DNA from: a virus
Virus record (IMG/VR): IMGVR_UViG_3300024359_000030
Location: 1-27,860 of that record
Length of the DNA stretch: 27,860 nt
Direction: 5' to 3' (one strand)
Numbering within the stretch: position 1 is the first letter of the stretch; each line of letters opens with the position of its first letter. The position numbers and the translations under genes were made by a program. The notes below the pieces were generated by a model. That model did not search any database, was not told the DNA's origin, and worked only from the letters and a program-made list of their open reading frames with translations. Below, in pieces: positions 14,419-20,486 of the stretch.

Positions 14419-15194
14419 CAACAGGTAAAACAGCTATCGTGTTTAGTTGCGGCCACGCCACACCTGAAACAACCAATGAGCGGTTTGACTGGTTAGGTGG
14501 CCTCATCTACGACATTAAACCTGACTACGTAGTGGACCTAGGGGATGGTGCGGACATGAAGTCCCTCAACTCCTACGACACACGTAAACCAGAGGCGGTA
14601 GTATCACAGAACTACGGACGTGACATCGAGTCATACAACGAAGCACAGGACTTGCTCCGTTACCGTTTCAAGAAGCAACGGCGTAAGCGTCCAGCTTTCT
14701 ACGGGTTCGAAGGAAACCACGAGCACCGTATCAAAACAGCAATCTCATATGACCCAAGACTTGAAGGAGACAAGTATGGAATCTCGTTCTCGCACCTCAA
14801 CACTAAGAAGTGGTTCGACGAGTACCATGAGTACGTTGATGGTGCCCCCGCCATTCATAATTACGATGGCGTTGACTACGCTCATTACGTGGGCGCTGGT
14901 AACTTTGGCCGTGCCATTAGTGGTGTACATCACGCTTACGCTCTCATCCAAAAGCGGTATCGCTCTTGCAGCGTTGGTCACAGCCATAAGCGCGATATGT
15001 ATTTTAAGGACGACGTTGGTTCTCATGGTGCAATTGGGGCGGTGGTCGGCTGTTATAAGGGCGCTGCGGAGGCTTGGGCTGGGCAAGCTAATAAGGAGTG
15101 GTGGAAAGGAGTTCTCATCAAAAGAAATGTATCCGATGGTTGTTATGAGCCTCAATGGGTATCGCTTGATACACTTAGACGGGAATATGGATGA
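14415..15194 (+). CDS. Calcineurin-like metallophosphoesterase, 259 aa
   Basis: Motifs of the metallophosphoesterase fold are visible: DLGDGADM (D44 in GDxxD), GFEGNHEHR (N101, H102) and SVGHSHKRD (H189, H191). The first metal motif, usually DxH, reads FSCGHAT, with Cys12 where Asp is expected. Either this start of the fold differs or one metal ligand has been replaced. Family members include SbcD/Mre11-type nucleases and phosphodiesterases. The coupling to endonuclease I suggests a DNA-processing role, which is inference. The gene ends just before a terminator-promoter pair. Confidence 0.8.
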   Translation: MTTGKTAIVFSCGHATPETTNERFDWLGGLIYDIKPDYVVDLGDGADMKSLNSYDTRKPEAVVSQNYGRDIESYNEAQDLLRYRFKKQRRKRPAFYGFEGNHEHRIKTAISYDPRLEGDKYGISFSHLNTKKWFDEYHEYVDGAPAIHNYDGVDYAHYVGAGNFGRAISGVHHAYALIQKRYRSCSVGHSHKRDMYFKDDVGSHGAIGAVVGCYKGAAEAWAGQANKEWWKGVLIKRNVSDGCYEPQWVSLDTLRREYG

Positions 15195-15213
15195 GGACAT
15201 ACATGATCGTATC

Positions 15214-15239
15214 AGGGGTGACAAATAGTCATCCCTTTT
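15214..15239 (+). terminator. Rho-independent terminator after the nuclease unit
   Basis: AGGGGTGAC (15214-15222) pairs with GTCATCCCT (15228-15236) around the loop AAATA, with one G-T pair, followed by TTTT. It is placed 20 bases after the phosphoesterase stop and directly before the next promoter. Confidence 0.7.
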
Positions 15240-15242
15240 ATC

Positions 15243-15271
15243 TTGACGTAAAGACAACACTGTGATATAAT
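15243..15271 (+). promoter_or_regulatory. Strong extended -10 sigma70 promoter for the mazG-RNR unit
   Basis: TTGACG (15243-15248) and TATAAT (15266-15271) are spaced by 17 bp, with TGA before the -10. The predicted start of transcription (about 15278) is only some 8 bases from the ATG at 15286. The transcript would then be nearly leaderless and the GGGAG at 15273-15277 mostly excluded. Confidence 0.75.
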
Positions 15272-15285
15272 TGGGAGCTCGACAT

Positions 15286-15453
15286 ATGGAATATGTAGTA
15301 ACGATGAAGGTTAAGGTAGACGAGGATTACTTCTACTTAACGGAGGATGTAGCTGAACGACAGGCTACTTTGTCTGAGCAACTTAGGAACGCCTTGTACG
15401 ACCTAGATGACCTCTCTGTCACACAGGTGTTGGCGGAGGAGGTTGGTCAATGA
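15286..15453 (+). CDS. Hypothetical protein, 55 aa
   Basis: I chose the ATG at 15286, preceded by GGGAG. A TTG at 15271 would begin inside the -10 element and is rejected. The product (MEYVVTMKVKVDEDYFYLTE...) has a beta strand then a helix (QATLSEQLRNALYDLDDL) and is acidic. It overlaps the mazG start (ATGA). Function is unknown. Confidence 0.6.
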   Translation: MEYVVTMKVKVDEDYFYLTEDVAERQATLSEQLRNALYDLDDLSVTQVLAEEVGQ

Positions 15454-15764
15454 ATACTATGGAGTACTCCTATTGGGTTGAAGATAAGATCATGACAGAA
15501 GGTAATGACAGGCTTATTGAGAATACACTAGGTCTTGTCGGAGAAGCAGGGGAGGTAGCTGAGAAGATAAAGAAACTTATTAGAGACTCCAATCGTTTCT
15601 CTAACCAAGACATCGTCAAAGAGTTAGGTGATGTAGTGTTCTACGCTACCGCCCTAGCTAACTACTTCGAGAGCAGCCTTGAGGAGGTTATTGAACTCAA
15701 TGTAGATAAACTAGATGACCGCCAAGCAAGAGGTGTGCTAGGGGGTTCCGGCGATGATCGGTGA
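15450..15764 (+). CDS. MazG-like nucleotide pyrophosphohydrolase, 104 aa
   Basis: This all-helical NTP pyrophosphohydrolase shows GLVGEAGEVAEKIKK (E32xxE35) and KELGDVVFY (E58xxD61), the two metal-binding half-motifs. It has the C-terminal RQARGVLGGSGDDR common in phage MazG-like proteins. Such enzymes hydrolyse nucleoside triphosphates. In phages they may clean the nucleotide pool or lower alarmone signals; the in vivo substrate here is unknown. It overlaps the following HNH gene by 11 bases and lies in the same unit as the ribonucleotide reductase. Confidence 0.88.
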   Translation: MNTMEYSYWVEDKIMTEGNDRLIENTLGLVGEAGEVAEKIKKLIRDSNRFSNQDIVKELGDVVFYATALANYFESSLEEVIELNVDKLDDRQARGVLGGSGDDR

Positions 15765-16158
15765 TTGCGTAGAGACGCCTCACGGGGTTAAAGACAAGGA
15801 TGGTTACCCCAGAGCTAAGTACCAAGGTAGGTTGGAGAATGTGTCACGTACCATAATGGGCCTTCTCTATGGAAGAGACGCCATCGAGGGTAAGCTAGTG
15901 TGTCACACATGTAACAACAGAGCTTGTGTCAACCCCGCTCACCTCTACATTGGAAACCCACAATCCAACTCCGACGACAAGTGGGCAGACGGAACCATGT
16001 GCCAAGGTGAAACAAGCGGCAGATGGCGTCACGATGTAAAAACAGAAGACCTGTACTATATGTACAACGACTTGGGCATGTCACAAGATGCTATTTCTAA
16101 ACAAGTTGGAATTTCACAAAGCTCCATTTCGGGACGACTAAGGGGACGTAACCGATGA
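15754..16158 (+). CDS. HNH endonuclease with C-terminal helix-turn-helix, 134 aa
   Basis: The HNH core is NVSRTIMGLLYG, LVCHTCNNRACVNPAHLYIG and NSDDKWADGTM. This is the HNH family in which Cys residues bind zinc and the RACVNPAHL segment carries the catalytic His. The C-terminal MSQDAISKQVGISQSSISGR reads as a helix-turn-helix for target recognition. The start ATG lies within the last codons of mazG (11-base overlap). It is the fourth HNH-type gene of the window and the second, with the one after thyX, next to a nucleotide-metabolism gene. Confidence 0.88.
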   Translation: MIGDCVETPHGVKDKDGYPRAKYQGRLENVSRTIMGLLYGRDAIEGKLVCHTCNNRACVNPAHLYIGNPQSNSDDKWADGTMCQGETSGRWRHDVKTEDLYYMYNDLGMSQDAISKQVGISQSSISGRLRGRNR

Positions 16159-16223
16159 GTGAATACAACTCATACCACTATGTAATGCAACTAATTGAAC
16201 AAACATTAAAGGATAGCTTATGA
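16155..16223 (+). CDS. Very small ORF bridging HNH and RNR genes, 22 aa
   Basis: ATG at 16155 overlaps the HNH stop (ATGA) and the ORF ends in TGA overlapping the RNR start. The peptide (MSEYNSYHYVMQLIEQTLKD...) is helical. The double overlap suggests it is translated, perhaps only to couple the two genes. It lacks its own ribosome-binding site. Confidence 0.3.
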   Translation: MSEYNSYHYVMQLIEQTLKDSL

Positions 16224-17986
16224 TCAAGAACTCAGAATCAGACCGCCCAGTAGGCCCAACAATCGGTCTGTCTGAAGAGATTCACCAGATGAAGTACCGG
16301 TCGAAGGGTGAGAGCTTTCGAGCGGCTATGACACGGGTTGCCAACGCACTCAAGGACGACGAGCACCACTTCCAAGAGTTCCGTGATATCCTATACGACA
16401 TGCGCTTCATGCCGGCTGGACGGGTACAATCAGCTATGGGTGCTCCTAGACGCGTCACGGCTTACAACTGCTTTGTGAGTATGACCATCCCTGACTCTAT
16501 GGAAGGTATCATGCTCGCAGCACAAGAGGCTGCTAAGACTATGCAGCTTGGAGGTGGTATCGGTTATGACTTCAGTACCCTCCGTCCCTCAGGTGCCCTC
16601 ATTAAGGGCCTAGAGAGCCGCTCTAGTGGTCCTCTGAGCTTCATGGGTATCTTTGACGCAGTATGCAAGACTATCAGCTCAGCTGGCCACCGTAGAGGCG
16701 CTCAGATGGGTGTACTGCGGGTAGACCACCCTGACATTTCTTCATTCATCCACGCCAAGACCAATTCAACAGCTTTTACACAGTTCAACCTATCAGTAGG
16801 TGTCACAGACAAGTTCATGCAAGCTGTTAAAGAAGATGATACCTTTGATTTAGTCTTTGAAGGCCGTGTCTATGACACTGTCAATGCCCGTGCCCTGTGG
16901 GATGACATCCTGCGTAGTACATGGGATTGGGCTGAACCAGGCATCTTGTTCATCGACCGTATTAACAAGAAGAATAACCTGCACTACTGCGAGACTATTG
17001 CAGCGACTAACCCATGCGGTGAGCAACCCTTGCCACCAAACGGTGCATGTCTCCTTGGTTCATTCAACCTAGTCAAGTACATCTACGAGTGTGACGGTAC
17101 CTACTCGTTTGACTACGAGAGCCTTAAGCATGACATCCCGCATGTCGTACGTGCTATGGACAATGTAGTTGACCGAGCAGTATACCCTCTTCCTTCACAA
17201 GAGGCAGAAGCTAAGTCTAAAAGACGTATGGGTCTTGGGGTCACAGGTGTAGCTAACGCTATCGAAGCTATGGGCCACGAGTATGGCTCCCCTATGTTCC
17301 TTCTTACTCTCATGAAGATCATGAAGCTTATCCGTGACACAGCGTATATAGCCTCTGTATCTCTTGCGGCTGAGAAAGGACCGTTCCCGTTGTACCGCGA
17401 AGAGTTCCTCGACAGTGACTTCGCAAAGACACTACCAACAGACATTCGGGATAGGATCAGCCGCTATGGTATCCGTAACAGCCACCTACTCAGTGTAGCA
17501 CCAACTGGTACTATCAGCCTCTCAGCTGACAACGTCTCGTCGGGTATCGAACCAGTCTTCTCCTACGGTTTTGACCGTACTATCCAGACCTTCGATGGCC
17601 CACGGGTTGAACGTGTAGACGACTACGGTTACCGCACATTCGGTGTTAAAGGCCGCAAGGCTGATGACCTCCCTGTGTTGACCCACGTAGAGGTTCTTAA
17701 CCTAGCCTCACGCTACGTAGACAGTGCTTGCTCTAAGACCTGTAACGTAGGTGACGATGTGTCATGGGATGAGTTCAAAGCTGTGTACATGGCTGCGTAT
17801 GACGGAGGTGCATCTGGTTGTACTACTTTCCGTGCCTCTGGTAAGCGCTACGGCATCCTCAACGCCTCCTCCTCCGAGGATGTAGTAGAGGAGAAAGTAG
17901 AAGAGGACAACAGTGACTTCGTCGATGAGAAAGAGGGAGGAGCCTGTTACTTCGACGTCAATACAGGTCAACGTGAGTGTAGTTGA
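16220..17986 (+). CDS. nrdJ: Class II (adenosylcobalamin-dependent) ribonucleotide reductase, 588 aa
   Basis: The enzyme reduces ribonucleotides to deoxyribonucleotides. Conserved features: YNCFVSM (C84, a redox cysteine), LQLGGGIGYDFS-like barrel start (MQLGGGIGYDFS), ATNPCGEQPLPP (N264, C266, E268 at the radical site), SVAPTGTISL and SSGIEPVF. The C-terminal pair CYFDVNTGQREC (C576, C587) can re-reduce the active site. No small-subunit gene follows and the sequence pattern is that of class II, so cobalamin is the likely cofactor. It needs host or environmental B12. The start follows AAAGGATAGCTT. The same enzyme class is a hallmark of marine cobaviruses. Confidence 0.92.
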   Translation: MIKNSESDRPVGPTIGLSEEIHQMKYRSKGESFRAAMTRVANALKDDEHHFQEFRDILYDMRFMPAGRVQSAMGAPRRVTAYNCFVSMTIPDSMEGIMLAAQEAAKTMQLGGGIGYDFSTLRPSGALIKGLESRSSGPLSFMGIFDAVCKTISSAGHRRGAQMGVLRVDHPDISSFIHAKTNSTAFTQFNLSVGVTDKFMQAVKEDDTFDLVFEGRVYDTVNARALWDDILRSTWDWAEPGILFIDRINKKNNLHYCETIAATNPCGEQPLPPNGACLLGSFNLVKYIYECDGTYSFDYESLKHDIPHVVRAMDNVVDRAVYPLPSQEAEAKSKRRMGLGVTGVANAIEAMGHEYGSPMFLLTLMKIMKLIRDTAYIASVSLAAEKGPFPLYREEFLDSDFAKTLPTDIRDRISRYGIRNSHLLSVAPTGTISLSADNVSSGIEPVFSYGFDRTIQTFDGPRVERVDDYGYRTFGVKGRKADDLPVLTHVEVLNLASRYVDSACSKTCNVGDDVSWDEFKAVYMAAYDGGASGCTTFRASGKRYGILNASSSEDVVEEKVEEDNSDFVDEKEGGACYFDVNTGQRECS

Positions 17987-17988
17987 CC

Positions 17989-18018
17989 TTGACATAACAT
18001 AACCAAGTATGATATACT
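17989..18018 (+). promoter_or_regulatory. Extended -10 sigma70 promoter for the DUF3310/envelope operon
   Basis: TTGACA (17989-17994) and TATACT (18013-18018) are spaced by 18 bp with TGA before the -10. A perfect dyad AGTAT-gat-ATACT (18006-18018) covers the -10. Initiation near 18025 would fall inside the 5' arm of the terminator hairpin at 18022. Confidence 0.75.
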
Positions 18019-18021
18019 AAC

Positions 18022-18051
18022 GGGGAGGATCGCAAGGTCTTCCCCTTTTTT
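18022..18051 (+). terminator. Rho-independent terminator for the mazG-RNR unit
   Basis: GGGGAGGATC (18022-18031) pairs with GGTCTTCCCC (18036-18045), 10 bp with two G-T pairs, closed by the tetraloop GCAA and followed by six T. It should stop transcripts arriving from the RNR gene. Transcripts starting at the overlapping promoter lack its first bases and may read through. Confidence 0.78.
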
Positions 18052-18071
18052 AATACAGAATAGGAAAAGAT

Positions 18072-18395
18072 ATGGCCCCGCAGAAACCAAAGCCTAAGGG
18101 CAAGACTAAGCGTGAAACTACTTATAAAGGTGCCGCAGCTAAGAAGACTTCCGGTATCGAAGATAACAACTACAACAACATTGATAAACCCTTTCACTAC
18201 AACCAAGCTGGGGTGGAATGTATCGACTACATCAAGCAAGTTCTTGGCAAGGAAGGCTTCATCGCTTACTGTCGAGGTAACGTAATGAAGTACAACCATC
18301 GAGCTTTCTATAAAGGAAACCCCACAGAAGACATGGCGAAAGCTGAACAGTACCTGAAGTGGGCCAATGAGACACTAAAGGAGATACACAAATGA
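18072..18395 (+). CDS. DUF3310 protein, related to T7 gp1.7, 107 aa
   Basis: The N-terminal 30 residues are Lys/Pro-rich and disordered. The domain then follows: DKPFHYNQAGVECIDYIKQV, YCRGNVMKYNHRAFYKGN and DMAKAEQYLKWANETL. This is the DUF3310 pattern (PxHYxxxGxExIDxI, YCxGNxxKYxxR). In T7, gp1.7 with this domain acts as a nucleotide kinase, so a nucleotide-related role is plausible but not shown. The start follows AGGAAAAGAT. It is the first gene of the operon that continues into the envelope cassette (ATGA overlap). Confidence 0.85.
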   Translation: MAPQKPKPKGKTKRETTYKGAAAKKTSGIEDNNYNNIDKPFHYNQAGVECIDYIKQVLGKEGFIAYCRGNVMKYNHRAFYKGNPTEDMAKAEQYLKWANETLKEIHK

Positions 18396-19027
18396 TTCGA
18401 GGTTTAGCAGGAGTCCTAACAGCCCTTACACTGGGCATAGGCTCCGCCCACGCAGCCATCGTCACATCCACATCAAACGCCATCCATCTGTCAGGGGACA
18501 TCCTCCAAGGTGATTCAGCAAAGGTACGAGCTAAGGTAGAGGAGACAGGCATTAGGGTTTTAGTCCTGTCCTCTAACGGAGGTGTGGCTGTGGAGGGGTA
18601 CGAGCTTGGGTACACAATAAAGGACCTCGGTCTTACAACTGTTGTCCGTCGAGGGGAGGTCTGTCTAAGCGCTTGTGCTGTGGCCTTTATAGCTGGTAAA
18701 GAGAAGGTCTCAGAGGGCCTCCTTGGGTTCCATGTGGCATGGGCTAACAATGCCCGAGGTACCTTCTCTGATGGCTTAAAAGGAGGTCAGTATATGGGTA
18801 CCTTGACAGCTGGTTACTTCTTCAACATGGGTTACACGCTTCAGATACCGTACATGGTTTCCCGGTACACAGACTCTGGTACGTTCCTACTACTTACCAC
18901 ACAAGACTTAAAACTCTTTGAGATGAAAGATAACGACTTTACGGAACCAAGGGACCTCCCAGCTAACTGGGCTGCTACCCGTATCGCTGGTTCAACAAGG
19001 TTGCACCTCCTACGGAAAGGACTATAA
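18392..19027 (+). CDS. Exported ClpP/crotonase-fold serine peptidase-like protein, 211 aa
   Basis: A signal peptide is clear: MIRGLAGVLTALTLGIGSAH, with cleavage after AHA at about residue 21, so the mature protein is extracytoplasmic. The fold pattern of ClpP/SppA-type peptidases follows: LVLSSNGGVAVEG (oxyanion-type NGG, residues 62-64), CLSACAVAFIAG (candidate nucleophile S93) and GFHVAW (candidate H114). A third acidic residue is not obvious. Two Cys flank the Ser (CLSAC), possibly a disulfide. It is coupled to the DUF3310 gene and followed after one base by the ExbB-like gene. It could cut or chaperone envelope proteins. The enzymatic call is moderate, the fold and export calls stronger. 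Confidence 0.75.
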   Translation: MIRGLAGVLTALTLGIGSAHAAIVTSTSNAIHLSGDILQGDSAKVRAKVEETGIRVLVLSSNGGVAVEGYELGYTIKDLGLTTVVRRGEVCLSACAVAFIAGKEKVSEGLLGFHVAWANNARGTFSDGLKGGQYMGTLTAGYFFNMGYTLQIPYMVSRYTDSGTFLLLTTQDLKLFEMKDNDFTEPRDLPANWAATRIAGSTRLHLLRKGL

Positions 19028-19028
19028 G

Positions 19029-19460
19029 ATGAGAACTTGGAAATGGTACTTCGTGTTTAACGCCGGTATCTTGGGTCTTATAGGGGGTCAGTACTGGTTT
19101 AATCTAGGTAATGTGTTATACGAAGCAGACAGCACAATGTTGACATTCATTATCCTAGGTATAGCTATTATCTCATCGTCCATGATGGGACTACGTGCTA
19201 AGAAAATGGTTGGACAAGATAACAACATGTCCTGGTTCCTCTCTGATGCAGTTCTTAGCCTTGGTATGGTAGGTACTCTATTCGGGTTCCTCCTTGTACT
19301 AGACTCTGCCTTCACAGAGATCGACACATCGTCCACAGAGAGTATGACAGAGGCTATCGGAGTTCTTGCATCAGGTATGTCTACTGCTCTTGTAACGTCC
19401 CTTGTAGGGCTCCTATCGTCACTCTGGTTAAAACTACAGCTAGTCATCTTGGAGGGTTGA
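19029..19460 (+). CDS. MotA/TolQ/ExbB-like proton channel protein, 143 aa
   Basis: Four hydrophobic segments are seen at about residues 8-27, 39-57, 72-92 and 109-136. The last two carry the family pattern: LSLGMVGTLFGFLLVLDSAF, and AIGVLASGMSTALVTSLVGL. These correspond to the pore-lining helices of MotA/TolQ/ExbB (GTVxG...A-L-T-T). The large cytoplasmic loop of typical members is missing, so the protein is minimal. The partner is the next gene, one base downstream, whose TM helix carries an Asp. Together they should form a proton-driven stator-like complex in the inner membrane. Family level is fairly secure; the function is unknown. Confidence 0.78.
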   Translation: MRTWKWYFVFNAGILGLIGGQYWFNLGNVLYEADSTMLTFIILGIAIISSSMMGLRAKKMVGQDNNMSWFLSDAVLSLGMVGTLFGFLLVLDSAFTEIDTSSTESMTEAIGVLASGMSTALVTSLVGLLSSLWLKLQLVILEG

Positions 19461-19461
19461 T

Positions 19462-20046
19462 ATGAGACGTTACTCAAGCAACCTTGCGTTCGTTGACTTG
19501 TTGTTTAACCTCCTGGTGGGTTTCACTTCTCTGTTTGTTATCGCTTTCCTGTTGATAAACCCTATCGCTAAAACAGGGGTGGTTGACCCACCCGTAGTAA
19601 TCATGGTGGAGTTGACATGGGATGATGAGAGTACAAGAGACCTTGACCTGTACACCCGTGGTCCTGACGGTAAGATCGTTAGCTACGGGTACAAGAGCAA
19701 CGGGTTCATAACCCTAAAGAAGGATGACCTTGGTAAAGGCAGTGACACTTTCGTTATCAACGGGGAGCGAGTAGAGGTTACCCGTAACTACGAGATCACT
19801 ACTATGACGGTCTTGCCTGACGGGGACTACATCATCAACGTACACTACTTCTCATCGAAAGGTGACCCAGAAACGGTTAACCTTCGTATAACAGGGCTCC
19901 AACCCTTTAAGGTACACCACGAGGATTCTGTTACGTTGTCACCTAGGCAGGAGCGTACTATTGTGGCTTTCAGGGTGGTAGACGGGGAGATAGTGGACCT
20001 TCGTTCTGATATCGAAGTGAAACTAAGAGGAGAGGAAGGTCCATAA
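19462..20046 (+). CDS. ExbD/MotB-like membrane protein with periplasmic DUF2135-like domain, 194 aa
   Basis: The N-terminus has one TM helix, AFVDLLFNLLVGFTSLFVIA, with an Asp (D12) at its start. This is the position used for proton transfer in ExbD, TolR and MotB. The rest is periplasmic. Residues 47-150 (VELTWDDESTRDLDLYTRGP, DGKIVSY, LPDGDYIINVHYFSSKG, VNLRI) look like a beta-sandwich of the YfaP/DUF2135 type. This replaces the peptidoglycan-binding or TolR-type domain of known partners. It follows the ExbB-like gene after one base. Function is unknown: the architecture suggests force or signal transfer from the proton gradient to an envelope target. Confidence 0.7.
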   Translation: MRRYSSNLAFVDLLFNLLVGFTSLFVIAFLLINPIAKTGVVDPPVVIMVELTWDDESTRDLDLYTRGPDGKIVSYGYKSNGFITLKKDDLGKGSDTFVINGERVEVTRNYEITTMTVLPDGDYIINVHYFSSKGDPETVNLRITGLQPFKVHHEDSVTLSPRQERTIVAFRVVDGEIVDLRSDIEVKLRGEEGP

Positions 20047-20486
20047 TGTTAGTCATTCAAACAGTATACGTAGTACTCGTTACACTTGTTGTGTTCCTTA
20101 TGTTCTACTCCAAGTTAGGTAGGTTCTTTAAGGCATCAGCCCTTACACTTTCTATCTTACTTGGGGCTGTTACGCAGACACACTACGTTAAACAACTAGG
20201 TAGTCCCATCGAGGGCTACCCATCCTACGAGTTCCTGTACATTCACCATATAGCTACAGGTAAGTTTATCAAGGTATGGGTCTGGGATAAAGAACGAGGT
20301 GATCGTCTCTACGTTATCCCCTACAACCAGGATGATGCTGAAAAGCTAGAACAAGCTAAGCAGAGGACTGAGCAAGGGTCTCCTCAGGGTGGCTCCTTTG
20401 ACCAAGAACAAGGAGATAGGGAACGAGCCGAAGGACTACGTATAGACGACTGGCAGAACCCTGACATCTCAGAAAGGAAGAGTTGA
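20046..20486 (+). CDS. Small membrane protein of the envelope cassette, 146 aa
   Basis: Two N-terminal hydrophobic segments (about residues 3-21 and 28-45) are followed by a soluble domain (YEFLYIHHIATGKFIKVWVW, YVIPYNQDDAEKLEQAKQRT). The tail is a flexible Gln/Glu/Gly-rich stretch ending in ISERKS. I do not recognise the family. It starts on the last base of the ExbD-like gene and its stop overlaps the SbmA-like start, so it is translationally tied to both. Confidence 0.65.
   Translation: MLVIQTVYVVLVTLVVFLMFYSKLGRFFKASALTLSILLGAVTQTHYVKQLGSPIEGYPSYEFLYIHHIATGKFIKVWVWDKERGDRLYVIPYNQDDAEKLEQAKQRTEQGSPQGGSFDQEQGDRERAEGLRIDDWQNPDISERKS

Noticed and set aside
14620-15260. Long overlapping frames (202 aa + strand, 171 aa - strand) in the phosphoesterase gene
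   Set aside because: The Ser/Thr-rich low-complexity products and absence of start signals mark them as shadows of the phosphoesterase frame.
15271-15285. TTG start extending the 55-aa protein to 60 aa
   Set aside because: The TTG lies in the last base of the -10 element and before the likely start of transcription, so it could not be translated from the main promoter.
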